Below, in pieces: positions 18,076 through 26,716 of a stretch of DNA of 64,000 bases (the first letter of the stretch is position 1; each line of letters starts with the position of its first letter). Both the position numbers and the translations under genes were made by a program. Location: NCBI GenBank assembly GCA_015060765.1, contig SUXW01000005.1, positions 62,001 to 126,000 of the forward strand, written 5' to 3'. A model generated the notes under the pieces. That model had not been told where the DNA came from, searched no databases, and saw nothing but the letters and a program-made list of their open reading frames with translations. This stretch comes from Bacteroides sp. (GTDB lineage: Bacteria > Bacteroidota > Bacteroidia > Bacteroidales > Bacteroidaceae).

Positions 18076-18564
18076 TTAGTTCTTTATCTTATTTAAATTG
18101 TAAACAGATTGGCTAATAGTTTCTTGTAGAGTAGAGTCGTTTACCAACGTGAGGGTCGTATCATTTACTATGACGAAATACATAGGTTGGTCACCGTTGT
18201 TAGGTGTAAGTTTTACGGCTGTTTTGGGCTTCTTGTTTACTACCTTATGCACTTTCTGTTGTTTACCTTTGGAGTGAAATGTTTGATGCTTTCCTGGTCC
18301 GTTAGCATCCAGATAAGTCATATCCAAAGTATATAATGTATCTAACCCATCGGTTGTAATGCCTAAGGTAAGTACATAGTTGATACCCGGTCCGTCGGCT
18401 GCAGGCAAGGTTCCTGTAAATACTTCGTCCACTTCCATAATCATCGGTTCATCCATGATCATAGCCAGACTATCTGCCATTTCTGCTTCTGCATTTTTCT
18501 TGTTATTCGATTGGCAAGAGACCAAAGCTGCTATTATAGCAGCAAACATTAGTAACTTTTTCAT
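18076..18564 (-). CDS. NlpE-like copper-resistance lipoprotein
   Basis: This 162-residue lipoprotein has a signal peptide ending in LVSCQSN, so Cys17 is the expected lipid anchor. After a linker rich in Asn, Lys and Glu come GTLPAADGPGINYVLTLGI and a short beta-rich fold ending PMYFVIVNDTTLTLVND. This is the NlpE N-terminal layout (envelope stress or copper sensing), but the CxxC motif of E. coli NlpE is not visible. It stands alone between the radical SAM gene and polA; the function is therefore inferred. Confidence 0.68.
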   Translation of the reverse strand: MKKLLMFAAIIAALVSCQSNNKKNAEAEMADSLAMIMDEPMIMEVDEVFTGTLPAADGPGINYVLTLGITTDGLDTLYTLDMTYLDANGPGKHQTFHSKGKQQKVHKVVNKKPKTAVKLTPNNGDQPMYFVIVNDTTLTLVNDSTLQETISQSVYNLNKIKN

Positions 18565-18641
18565 TTTTCGCTGGATTTTAATTAATCAATCAGCAGAATA
18601 ACAAAGGATGGAATGGAAATGTTCAACTTCAATGAAAATCA

Positions 18642-21506
18642 TTAATGTGCTTCCAACCAATTCTTTCCCCATCCGCAGTCGGCCCGTAAAGGGACTTGCA
18701 TTGGATAGGCTTTTTCCATCTCTTCGATAACAATGCGTTGTACTTTTTCTTTCTCTTCAGGGTAGACACTGAAGTTTAGTTCGTCGTGTACCTGAAGTAT
18801 CATTTGGGAACGGATATTCTCTTCTTTGAATCGTTGGTAGATGTTTATCATAGCTACCTTGATAATGTCGGCAGCACTTCCTTGGATGGGCGCATTGATG
18901 GCATTTCTTTCAGCGTATCCGCGTACTACGGCATTATGTGAATGGATGTCGGGCAAGAAGCGTTTGCGACCGAATACAGTCTCTATGTATCCGTTTTCGC
19001 GCGCTATGGCAATGCTTTTGTCCATGTATTCCTTGATTTGCGGGTAGGTTTCAAAATAGCCGTCTATCAATTCCTTGGCTTCGCTTCGTGGTACATTCAT
19101 CCGTTCGGCCAGTCCAAATACACTGATACCATAAATGATACCGAAGTTAGCGGTTTTAGCTTTGCTACGTTGTTCACGGCTGACTTCTTCCAATCCTATC
19201 TTGTAAATTTTAGCTGCGGTGGCGGCATGGATGTCGTCGCCTTCACGGAAAGCTTCCACCATGTTTTTGTCTCCGCTTAAATGTGCCATGATACGTAGTT
19301 CAATTTGTGAATAGTCGGCCGAAAAGAATTCGCAACCGTCCTCGGGTATAAAAGCCTTGCGGATTTCCTTCCCGTCTTCGTTGCGAATTGGGATGTTCTG
19401 CAAGTTTGGATTGCTGGAACTCAGTCGACCAGTTGCCGTTACTGTTTGATTGAATGAGGTATGTATCTTGCCTGTCTGCGGATTTATCAGTAGGGGAAGA
19501 GCATCTATATAGGTGCCGAGTAGTTTCTTTAATCCTCGATGTTCCAATATCTTGCCTACTATCTCGTGCTTTCCGCGTAGACTCTCGAGTACTTCTTCAC
19601 TGGTAACGTATTGTCCCGTTTTGGTCTTCTTGGCTTTAGCAATTATTTTCAGTCGGTCGAACAATACTTCACCCACTTGTTTGGGGGAGGCAATATTGAA
19701 TTCGATTCCTGCTAATTGGTGTACTTCTTCTTCAATCTGCTTCATTCGTTCCGTGAAGTGTAGAGAACTTTCTTTTAAAGCTTCAGTATCTACGCGAACA
19801 CCGTTTCTCTCCATGTAAGCGAGTACGGGCATCAGCGGCATTTCCATATCGTAGAATAAGGATGCAACTCCTTGTTCGTTGAGTTCTTTTTCCAGTATCT
19901 GTTGAAGTTGCAAAGTAATGTCTGCATCTTCGCATGCATACTTATAAATAGCTTCGGGAGAAAGATCACGCATATTGCCTTGATTCTTTCCTTTGCTTCC
20001 AATCAGTTCTTCTATTCGGATGGTTTGGTAGTTTAAATAGATTTCCGCCAAATAATCCATGTTGTGTCGAAGTTCGGGTTGTAGTACATAATGGGCAATC
20101 ATGGTGTCGAACATCGGACCGCGAACCTCTACTCCGTAGTTGGCAAGTACCAATAGATCATACTTTAAATTTTGTCCTACTTTCCTGATCTTTTCATTTT
20201 CGAAGATGGGTTGGAATTCTTTAACTATTTTTTGCGTTTCAGAAAAGTTGTTGGGTACAGGAACGTAAAAAGCTTGTTTTGCCTTGATACTAAAACTCAT
20301 TCCGACCAATTCGGCACGAATAGGGTCGGTACTTGTAGTTTCTGTATCTAAACTAAGAATTTCTGATGTAATTAAAATTTTATATAATTCTCTTCTTTTT
20401 TCTTCTGTATCAACCAGTTGATAGTCGTAATCGGTTGAATTTAAGTTCGCGAGATTTGAATATTTTTCTTCTCCTTGCCCCTCGCTCGTAAATTCTGCAA
20501 ACAAATCGCCTTGTAAATTGTCTTTTTTCTCCTTATTGGGCGTTGTTTCTCCAAAAAGCGAAAGTTGTCCGTTTGACAAATCGGGCTGATTCTTTCCTTT
20601 TTTAGGAAGAGTGTTTTCTTGGGTCATTGTTTTTTTGTCTCGATTGAATATCCGATCGATGAGCGAACGGAATTCCATTTCTTCGAAAATTTTGCGTAAA
20701 TTTTCTTCATCGGGAGTTTCTCTTTTCAATTCTTCCAATTTTAGTTCGATTGGAACATCGGTTTTGATGGTAGCCAAAAATTTGGAGAAGAGTATCGTTT
20801 CTTTGTTGGTTTCCACTTTGGTCTTGAGTGCACCTTTCAGTTCGTCGGTATGGGAAAGTAAATTTTCAATGCTTCCAAATTGAGCGATTAATTTCTGGGC
20901 TGTTTTTTCGCCAACTCCTGGACATCCTGGAATGTTGTCCGATGCATCGCCCATCAGTCCTAACATATCTATGACTTGTAGAGGGGAGGTGATGTCGAAT
21001 TTCGCTTTTACCTCTTCTATGCCCATGATGTCATATTCCTTGTCGCCATACTTGGGGCGATACATGAATATATTATCTTCCACTAATTGTCCATAGTCCT
21101 TGTCTGGAGTCATCATGTAAGTAGTGATACCTTGTCGTCCTGCTTGTTTTGCAAGAGTTCCTATTACATCGTCGGCTTCAAATCCGGGTACTTCAAGAAT
21201 AGGAATCCGATAAGCTCTGATTATATCCTTTATGATGGGTACTGATTGTCGGATAACTTCAGGTGTTTCCTCCCGTTGTGCCTTGTATTGCTCATAGGCC
21301 TCATGTCGGAAGGTAGGCCCCGAAGGATCGAAGGCTACACCGATATGGGAAGGGTTCTCTCTTTTGAGTACATCTTCCAGTGTATTGACGAATCCGAGTA
21401 TTGCAGACGTATTGAAGCCTTTGGAATTTATTCGCGGATTTTTGATGAGTGCATAGTATGCACGATATATCAATGCGTATGCATCGAGCAAAAACAGTTT
21501 GTCCAT
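18642..21506 (-). CDS. polA: DNA polymerase I PolA
   Basis: The 954-residue protein has all three PolA domains: an N-terminal 5'-3' exonuclease (MDKLFLLDAYALIYRAYYAL; AFDPSGPTFRHEAYEQYK; GFEADDVIGTLA), a 3'-5' exonuclease with LSLDTETTSTDP that keeps acidic metal ligands, and a polymerase domain with FFSADYSQIELRIMAHLSGD, KTANFGIIYGIS and the catalytic LQVHDELNF. It acts in Okazaki maturation and repair. The open frame extends 72 codons further upstream, but ATG 21506 matches the family N-terminus. A charged linker of about 60 residues lies between the first two domains. Confidence 0.96.
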   Translation of the reverse strand: MDKLFLLDAYALIYRAYYALIKNPRINSKGFNTSAILGFVNTLEDVLKRENPSHIGVAFDPSGPTFRHEAYEQYKAQREETPEVIRQSVPIIKDIIRAYRIPILEVPGFEADDVIGTLAKQAGRQGITTYMMTPDKDYGQLVEDNIFMYRPKYGDKEYDIMGIEEVKAKFDITSPLQVIDMLGLMGDASDNIPGCPGVGEKTAQKLIAQFGSIENLLSHTDELKGALKTKVETNKETILFSKFLATIKTDVPIELKLEELKRETPDEENLRKIFEEMEFRSLIDRIFNRDKKTMTQENTLPKKGKNQPDLSNGQLSLFGETTPNKEKKDNLQGDLFAEFTSEGQGEEKYSNLANLNSTDYDYQLVDTEEKRRELYKILITSEILSLDTETTSTDPIRAELVGMSFSIKAKQAFYVPVPNNFSETQKIVKEFQPIFENEKIRKVGQNLKYDLLVLANYGVEVRGPMFDTMIAHYVLQPELRHNMDYLAEIYLNYQTIRIEELIGSKGKNQGNMRDLSPEAIYKYACEDADITLQLQQILEKELNEQGVASLFYDMEMPLMPVLAYMERNGVRVDTEALKESSLHFTERMKQIEEEVHQLAGIEFNIASPKQVGEVLFDRLKIIAKAKKTKTGQYVTSEEVLESLRGKHEIVGKILEHRGLKKLLGTYIDALPLLINPQTGKIHTSFNQTVTATGRLSSSNPNLQNIPIRNEDGKEIRKAFIPEDGCEFFSADYSQIELRIMAHLSGDKNMVEAFREGDDIHAATAAKIYKIGLEEVSREQRSKAKTANFGIIYGISVFGLAERMNVPRSEAKELIDGYFETYPQIKEYMDKSIAIARENGYIETVFGRKRFLPDIHSHNAVVRGYAERNAINAPIQGSAADIIKVAMINIYQRFKEENIRSQMILQVHDELNFSVYPEEKEKVQRIVIEEMEKAYPMQVPLRADCGWGKNWLEAH

Positions 21507-21571
21507 TCTTAAAAAATCTTTGTTTTTCAGGGTAAAAGTACAAAAAAATACTGTATTCCGTGTTTTATTAT

Positions 21572-21579
21572 TACTTTTG
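21572..21579 (+). promoter_or_regulatory. -7 promoter element of the polyprenyl synthase gene
   Basis: TACTTTTG matches TAnnTTTG and lies 26 bases before the chosen ATG at 21606. Confidence 0.55.
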
Positions 21580-21605
21580 TAGTCCATTTTTGTTATTTGT
21601 TGAAA

Positions 21606-22571
21606 ATGCAAGAAATAATTCGGCCGATTGAGCAGGAGTTTGAAGTGTTTAAAGAATTGTTTGACGCTTCTCTTCAAAGCACCAATCCTTTGTTGAAGGA
21701 GGTTATTACCTATATCAAACAAAGGAGAGGAAAATTGATGCGTCCTATTTTAGTGTTGCTGACGGCCAGAGCTTTCGGTGAAATCGGTACTTCTACCTAT
21801 CATGCAGCTTCTTCTTTGGAACTTTTGCATACCGCCAGTCTGGTTCATGATGATGTAGTGGATGAAAGTGACAAGCGTAGGGGGCAGAAATCGGTTAATG
21901 CTGTTTACGATAATAAGGTTTCTGTTTTGGTGGGCGACTATTTATTGTCTACAAGTTTGAAAGAAGCCTCGTTAACGGGGAATATCAAGATAGTGAATGC
22001 CATTTCAAAATTAGGTCAGGATTTGTCCGAAGGTGAGATTGTACAGTTGTCAACGATTTCCGATTCTGTTTTTTCAGAAGAGATTTATTTTGAAGTGATT
22101 CGTAAGAAAACAGCAGCACTTTTTGCGACATCAGCCGAATTGGGCGCTTGTTCGGTTGATTCTACCGATGAAATGGTAAAAATAGCTTGTTTGCTGGGTG
22201 AGTTAATTGGTATAGCTTTCCAAATAAAGGATGATATATTCGATTATTATACTTCTGATACTTTGGGAAAACCTACAGGGAATGATATGCGTGAAGGTAA
22301 GTTGACTCTTCCTGCACTTTATGTCTTGAACGCTTTCGAAGATGATGAAATGAAGAAGGTGGCCCTCCGAATTCGTTCGTTGGAAGCTGCTCCAACAGAA
22401 ATTGATGGATTTATCCAATACGTTAAGGAGAAGGGGGGAATTGATTATGCCCACAAGGTGATGATGGATTACCGTAATAAAGCACTTGCCCTTTTGCCAT
22501 CTACAGTACCATCAGAAATAAAAGATTCCTTAACTGCTTATATCGATTATGTGATTAATCGGGAAAAATAA
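21606..22571 (+). CDS. Long-chain polyprenyl diphosphate synthase
   Basis: This trans-prenyltransferase of about 321 residues has the first Asp-rich motif in LVHDDVVDESDKRRG and the second in FQIKDDIFDYY, plus KRRGKLMRPILVLL. It probably makes the octaprenyl-type chain used for menaquinone, which the fumarate reductase encoded in this window would need; chain length is inferred, not read. I start at ATG 21606; an in-frame TTG at 21597 is possible but sits very near the predicted transcription start. It is divergent from polA. Confidence 0.87.
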   Translation: MQEIIRPIEQEFEVFKELFDASLQSTNPLLKEVITYIKQRRGKLMRPILVLLTARAFGEIGTSTYHAASSLELLHTASLVHDDVVDESDKRRGQKSVNAVYDNKVSVLVGDYLLSTSLKEASLTGNIKIVNAISKLGQDLSEGEIVQLSTISDSVFSEEIYFEVIRKKTAALFATSAELGACSVDSTDEMVKIACLLGELIGIAFQIKDDIFDYYTSDTLGKPTGNDMREGKLTLPALYVLNAFEDDEMKKVALRIRSLEAAPTEIDGFIQYVKEKGGIDYAHKVMMDYRNKALALLPSTVPSEIKDSLTAYIDYVINREK

Positions 22572-22606
22572 TGAGAGTAGCCTTTCGACTACTCTCATTA
22601 TTTTTT
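22570..22606 (+). terminator. Bidirectional terminator between polyprenyl synthase and deoC
   Basis: AATGAGAGTAG (22570-22580) pairs with CTACTCTCATT (22589-22599) around an eight-base loop. T-runs lie on both sides, so it can end both convergent genes. Confidence 0.85.
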
Positions 22607-23501
22607 AGAAGAATACCACGTTTTCACCAACGATTTCAGAAAGCAATATGTTAGCCAAGCGACTAGTTCCCAGACGGAAAAGCTTGTTATTTAACCATTC
22701 TTCGCCCAATACTTCTTTGACAATGGTATAGTAGATTAATGCATCTTTTACGGTATTGATGCCCCCTGCCGGTTTGAAACCTACCTTGCGTCCTGTTTCC
22801 TGATAATATTCTTTAATGGCTTGACACATGACAAAAGCTGCTTCTGGTGTTGCCGATATAGGTTCTTTCCCTGTAGATGTCTTGATGAAATCTGCTCCAG
22901 AGTACATCGATAATATAGAAGCAATCTTGATGTTTGATGCGGTTTTTAATGCTCCTGTTTCAAGGATTACTTTTAAATGATGTTCTCCACATACTTCCTT
23001 CAATTCTTCGATTTCATCGCACATCCCTTCATAATCACCACTTAAGAATTTGCCGACAGATATCACAATATCTATTTCATCGGCACCTGTATGAAGTGCC
23101 ATGGCTGTTTCGGCTACTTTTACTTCCATGAAAGTTTGTGAAGAAGGGAATCCTGCCGATACGCATGCTATGTTTACATGATCAGCTTCCAATGTATTGT
23201 TTACTATTTCTGCCATGTTTGGATATACGCAGATAGCGGCTACATTGTTCAAATCAGGATATTTGTCTACAAAATCATTAACTTTTTCTGTAAACTTCAT
23301 CACACTCTCTTCCGAATCGGTGCATTTCAATGTAGTCAGATCAATACAATTGAACAGTTGTTTCTTTACTTCCAGTGTGTCATTTTCTGCCCAATGATTC
23401 TCGATGATTTGTGTGGCTTTAGCCTTGATTTCATCGTCATGAAGATGAATTTGGTACTTGGCCAATGCTTCTGCATACTTATTCATTCCTTCTGTTTCCA
23501 T
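22605..23501 (-). CDS. deoC: Deoxyribose-phosphate aldolase DeoC
   Basis: DeoC cleaves 2-deoxyribose 5-phosphate to glyceraldehyde 3-phosphate and acetaldehyde. The 298-residue protein is of the longer DeoC type. The Schiff-base Lys is in ADFIKTSTGKEPISATPEA, and the second catalytic Lys in GRKVGFKPAGGINTVKDAL. The ATG at 23501 lies four bases after the MazG-like stop; a Met five codons in is an alternative. It is the last gene of the dtd-mazG-deoC unit. Confidence 0.95.
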   Translation of the reverse strand: METEGMNKYAEALAKYQIHLHDDEIKAKATQIIENHWAENDTLEVKKQLFNCIDLTTLKCTDSEESVMKFTEKVNDFVDKYPDLNNVAAICVYPNMAEIVNNTLEADHVNIACVSAGFPSSQTFMEVKVAETAMALHTGADEIDIVISVGKFLSGDYEGMCDEIEELKEVCGEHHLKVILETGALKTASNIKIASILSMYSGADFIKTSTGKEPISATPEAAFVMCQAIKEYYQETGRKVGFKPAGGINTVKDALIYYTIVKEVLGEEWLNNKLFRLGTSRLANILLSEIVGENVVFF

Positions 23502-23505
23502 ATTC

Positions 23506-23826
23506 TTATAGTTTGGGATTGTTTTTATGTCTTTCTTTATCTCTTGAGGTTTTCTTCTCCAAATTTTTTTGAAAAGCTTCTGTCAAATCAACTCCCGTTT
23601 GGTTTGCCAAGCAGATAAGTACCCATAATACATCGGCCATTTCATCGCTTAGATTATGCTTTTCGCCTTCTTTGAACGATTGATCTCCGTAGGTTCTAGC
23701 CATGATTCTTGCTAATTCGCCTACCTCTTCGGTCAATATAGTCATATTGGTCAGCTCACTGAAGTAGCGTACACCATACGTCTTTATCCAGCAATCTACT
23801 TGTTCTTGCGCTTCCTTTAGTGTCAT
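23506..23826 (-). CDS. MazG-like nucleotide pyrophosphohydrolase
   Basis: The 106-residue protein has the MazG helical metal-binding pattern: EEVGELARIMART in the first half and DEMADVLWVLICLANQTGVD in the second, giving the ExxE and ExxD ligands. These enzymes hydrolyse non-canonical or excess NTPs. It lies one base after dtd and four bases before deoC, so it belongs to a small operon handling nucleotide and tRNA quality control. Confidence 0.87.
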   Translation of the reverse strand: MTLKEAQEQVDCWIKTYGVRYFSELTNMTILTEEVGELARIMARTYGDQSFKEGEKHNLSDEMADVLWVLICLANQTGVDLTEAFQKNLEKKTSRDKERHKNNPKL

Positions 23827-23827
23827 T

Positions 23828-24280
23828 TTATTCTTTGTTTTTAGAGTCCATGCAGATGGTTACAGGACCGTTGTTGAGTAATTCCACTTTCATGTCGGCG
23901 CCGAACTTGCCGGTCCCTATTTCTTTTCCCAAACCTTCACTTAATATTTGGCAGAAATACTCGTAAAGGGGGATGGCTGTTTCGGGTTTAGCTGCATGAA
24001 TGTAGGATGGGCGGTTTCCTTTCTTATACGATGCATGAAGTGTAAACTGACTGATAACTAATATATTACCATCTATGTCCAAGATGGATTTGTTCATTAC
24101 TCCATTCTCGTCGTCGAATACACGGAGGTTGATGATCTTTTTGCAGAGCCATTCCGCATCTTCCTGATTGTCAGCTTCTTCGATGCCAACTAATATCATG
24201 AATCCTTCTTTAATAGCCGATTTGCATACCCCATCTATGGTAACAGATGCATGGCTTACCCTTTGTATAACAATTCTCAT
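23828..24280 (-). CDS. dtd: D-aminoacyl-tRNA deacylase Dtd
   Basis: Dtd removes D-amino acids mistakenly attached to tRNA. The 150-residue protein shows the two active-site motifs, SQFTLHAS and NNGPVTICMDS (the cross-subunit Gly-Pro motif), and starts MRIVIQRVSHASVTIDG. A minus-strand TAnnTTTG box (24288-24295) stands seven bases before the ATG, giving a near-leaderless transcript for dtd, mazG and deoC independent of uvrC. Confidence 0.95.
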   Translation of the reverse strand: MRIVIQRVSHASVTIDGVCKSAIKEGFMILVGIEEADNQEDAEWLCKKIINLRVFDDENGVMNKSILDIDGNILVISQFTLHASYKKGNRPSYIHAAKPETAIPLYEYFCQILSEGLGKEIGTGKFGADMKVELLNNGPVTICMDSKNKE

Positions 24281-24287
24281 AATGATA

Positions 24288-24295
24288 CAAAGGTA
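24288..24295 (-). promoter_or_regulatory. -7 promoter element of dtd
   Basis: The minus strand reads TACCTTTG, seven bases before the dtd ATG (24280). Transcription would begin at or next to the start codon. Confidence 0.55.
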
Positions 24296-24312
24296 GGAAA
24301 TATCCTTTATTC

Positions 24313-26127
24313 CTAAAGATTTTCTTTGATATTTTTAGCGGCTAATTTGCCTACTATTTTTTCCAATTCTTCTAATGGTGCGGCTTTAATCCGTGCGACG
24401 CTCTTGAATTTATTTAATAAAGCCGACTTGCGTTTTTCTCCTACTCCTGAAATATTATCCAATGCCGACGCTATTTGACTCTTGCTTCGCTTGTCTCTAT
24501 GGAAGGTAATGGCGAAACGATGCACTTCATTTTGGATATTTTCCAACAGATGAAACAACGGAGTATTTTGTTTGATACCGATAACTGATGGAGGAAATCC
24601 GTAAAGTAATTCGGAAGTTCGGTGTTTGTTGTCTTTTGCCAAACCAGCAATGGGTATATTCAGATGAAGTTCATCTTCTATTACCTCCCGTACTACTTCC
24701 ATTTGTCCCTTTCCACCGTCTGTTATAATGAGATCGGGTAGGGATGCTTGCTCTTCTATTAGGCGGGTATATCTTCTTCTTACTACCTCCCTCATGGAAG
24801 CATAGTCATCGGGCCCTTCTACCGTCTTGATATTGAATTTGCGATAATCCTTCTTGCTGGGTTTACCCATTTTGAATACTACACAGGCTGCTACTCCATT
24901 GCTCCCCGATATATTTGAATTGTCAAAACATTCGATGTGTGCGGGGATTTTATCCATGTGTAGTTGTTCTTGTATTTCTTTTAGGATTCTTACTTTTTTC
25001 TGTTCGGGATTCAGCTTTTCTGCCTGTTTCAATCGGTCCACTTTGTATTGCTTTACATTCAAAGTAGATAAATCCAGCAAATGCTTTTTCTCACCACGTT
25101 GTGGAATGGTAAAAGTGACATCCTTCATTTCAAATTCCAGTTCGAAAGGAACGATGATTTCGCGGGAAGTACTTTTATAGCGTTCTCTCATTTCGATGAT
25201 ACCCAATTGAAGTAGTTCCTCTTTACTTTCATTCAATCGCCTTTTGTATTCGAATGTGAACGCTTGGTTGATGCAACCGTTGGTTATATGCAAATAGTTA
25301 ATGTATGCAGATTCATCGTCTATTTCAATGGAGAATACATCGATGTTGTGTATGATGCGACTTACCACTTCACTTTTTGAACGATAAGCTTCGATTAATT
25401 CATACTTTTCTTTGATTAATTGTGCTTCTTCAAATCTCATTTCTGAAGCAAGCGCTTGCATCTCTTCCATTAATAAGTCGCATACTATCTGGGTATCTCC
25501 TTTCAAAATGTCTTTTATTTCTTTGATGTCTTTCAAGTATTCATCGTGCGATTGCTTACCAATGCAAGGCCCTTTACAGTTTTTTATGTGATATTCTAGA
25601 CAAATATCGAATTTTCCTTTTCGAATATTCTCAGGACTTAAGTTATGCTTGCATTTCCTGATGGGATATAAGCGATTGATTAAGTCCAATACGGCATACA
25701 TGGAAGGTAGGTGAGTGTATGGACCGTAATAAGTGGAGCCGTTACGAACAATGTTTCTTGTCTTGAAAATCCGTGGAAAGTATTCGTTGCTGATACAGAT
25801 AGACGGATATGTTTTATCGTCTTTTAACAGGACATTATACCGTGGTTTGTACTTCTTTATCAGGTTGTTTTCCAATAACAATGCATCTTCTTCCGTTTTA
25901 ACGACTATATAACGTATGTCGGCTATTTTGCTGACCAAGATACGTGTCTTTCCATTAGGATGTTCTCTATTGAAGTAAGAAGAAACCCTTCGTTTCAAAT
26001 TCTTGGCCTTCCCAACGTAAATGATGGTACCTTCGGCATTCAGGTATTGATAGATGCCGGGACTATCGGGAAGATTGGAGACTATGCCTCTCAAGTAATT
26101 CTCCACGTTGGTTTCTTCTTTCTTCAT
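24313..26127 (-). CDS. uvrC: Excinuclease ABC subunit C UvrC
   Basis: UvrC makes both incisions in nucleotide excision repair. The 604-residue protein has an N-terminal GIY-YIG domain (PGIYQYLNAEGTIIYVGKAK), a UVR motif around residues 205-240 (EMRFEEAQLIKEKYELIEAY), an RNase H-like nuclease domain with ECFDNSNISGS and LIITDGGKGQM, and a C-terminal helix-hairpin-helix (DNISGVGEKRKSALLNKF). It lies seven bases after apt in the mnmG-apt-uvrC run. Confidence 0.97.
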   Translation of the reverse strand: MKKEETNVENYLRGIVSNLPDSPGIYQYLNAEGTIIYVGKAKNLKRRVSSYFNREHPNGKTRILVSKIADIRYIVVKTEEDALLLENNLIKKYKPRYNVLLKDDKTYPSICISNEYFPRIFKTRNIVRNGSTYYGPYTHLPSMYAVLDLINRLYPIRKCKHNLSPENIRKGKFDICLEYHIKNCKGPCIGKQSHDEYLKDIKEIKDILKGDTQIVCDLLMEEMQALASEMRFEEAQLIKEKYELIEAYRSKSEVVSRIIHNIDVFSIEIDDESAYINYLHITNGCINQAFTFEYKRRLNESKEELLQLGIIEMRERYKSTSREIIVPFELEFEMKDVTFTIPQRGEKKHLLDLSTLNVKQYKVDRLKQAEKLNPEQKKVRILKEIQEQLHMDKIPAHIECFDNSNISGSNGVAACVVFKMGKPSKKDYRKFNIKTVEGPDDYASMREVVRRRYTRLIEEQASLPDLIITDGGKGQMEVVREVIEDELHLNIPIAGLAKDNKHRTSELLYGFPPSVIGIKQNTPLFHLLENIQNEVHRFAITFHRDKRSKSQIASALDNISGVGEKRKSALLNKFKSVARIKAAPLEELEKIVGKLAAKNIKENL

Positions 26128-26134
26128 AGGTGCA

Positions 26135-26659
26135 TTATAATTGCAACAAACTTTCTATTTCTACGTTTTCAGAGAATGCATTACGACCTTTAAGCTCGTT
26201 CAACTCAATAATAAAACTGATGAATGTTTGTTTGGCTCCACATTTTTTGACGAGTCGGTAAGTGGCTGCCATTGTACCTCCGGTAGCCAATAAATCATCG
26301 TGCAGCAATACTACGTCATTTTCGTTTATAGCATCTTTATGAATTTGAATGGTGTCGGTACCGTATTCCTTAGCATAAGTTTCTTCAATCGTTTCTGCCG
26401 GAAGTTTTCCCGGTTTGCGAGCCATAACAAATCCGGCATTCAATCTGGCGGCTAATGCAGCGCCTAAAATAAAACCGCGTGATTCTATGCCTACTACTTT
26501 TGTAATGCCTTTATCCTTGTAAAGTTCGTATAAGCTATCCAGCATTTCCTGTAAGCATGTTGCGCTTTTAAATAAGGTTGTCACATCATAGAATAAGATA
26601 CCAGGAATAGGGAAGTCGGGTATTTCCCTTAAATTAGCTTTAAGCAGTTCTTTGTTCAT
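26135..26659 (-). CDS. apt: Adenine phosphoribosyltransferase Apt
   Basis: Apt salvages adenine to AMP with PRPP. The 174-residue protein carries the PRPP-binding motif VVLLHDDLLATGGTMAATY and the N-terminal LREIPDFPIPGILFYDVT typical of APRT. VVGIESRGFILGAALA precedes the active-site loop. It follows mnmG after a 57-base gap that contains a parS-like palindrome. Confidence 0.96.
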   Translation of the reverse strand: MNKELLKANLREIPDFPIPGILFYDVTTLFKSATCLQEMLDSLYELYKDKGITKVVGIESRGFILGAALAARLNAGFVMARKPGKLPAETIEETYAKEYGTDTIQIHKDAINENDVVLLHDDLLATGGTMAATYRLVKKCGAKQTFISFIIELNELKGRNAFSENVEIESLLQL

Positions 26660-26693
26660 AACCAGTCTTTTATTGTTAAAGTATTAAACTCAT

Positions 26694-26709
26694 TGTTTCA
26701 CGTGGAACA
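26694..26709. promoter_or_regulatory. parS-like ParB-binding site
   Basis: The 16 bases TGTTTCACGTGGAACA are, on the other strand, TGTTCCACGTGAAACA, an exact match to the classic parS consensus TGTTNCACGTGAAACA bound by ParB/Spo0J. The site is in the apt-mnmG intergenic gap. parS sites cluster near replication origins, and mnmG (gidA) is a common neighbour. Confidence 0.78.
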
Positions 26710-26716
26710 TTTAGAC

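Noticed and set aside
21507-21722. 72-codon upstream extension of polA
   Set aside because: It overlaps the opposite-strand polyprenyl synthase start, and the conserved PolA N-terminus begins at ATG 21506.
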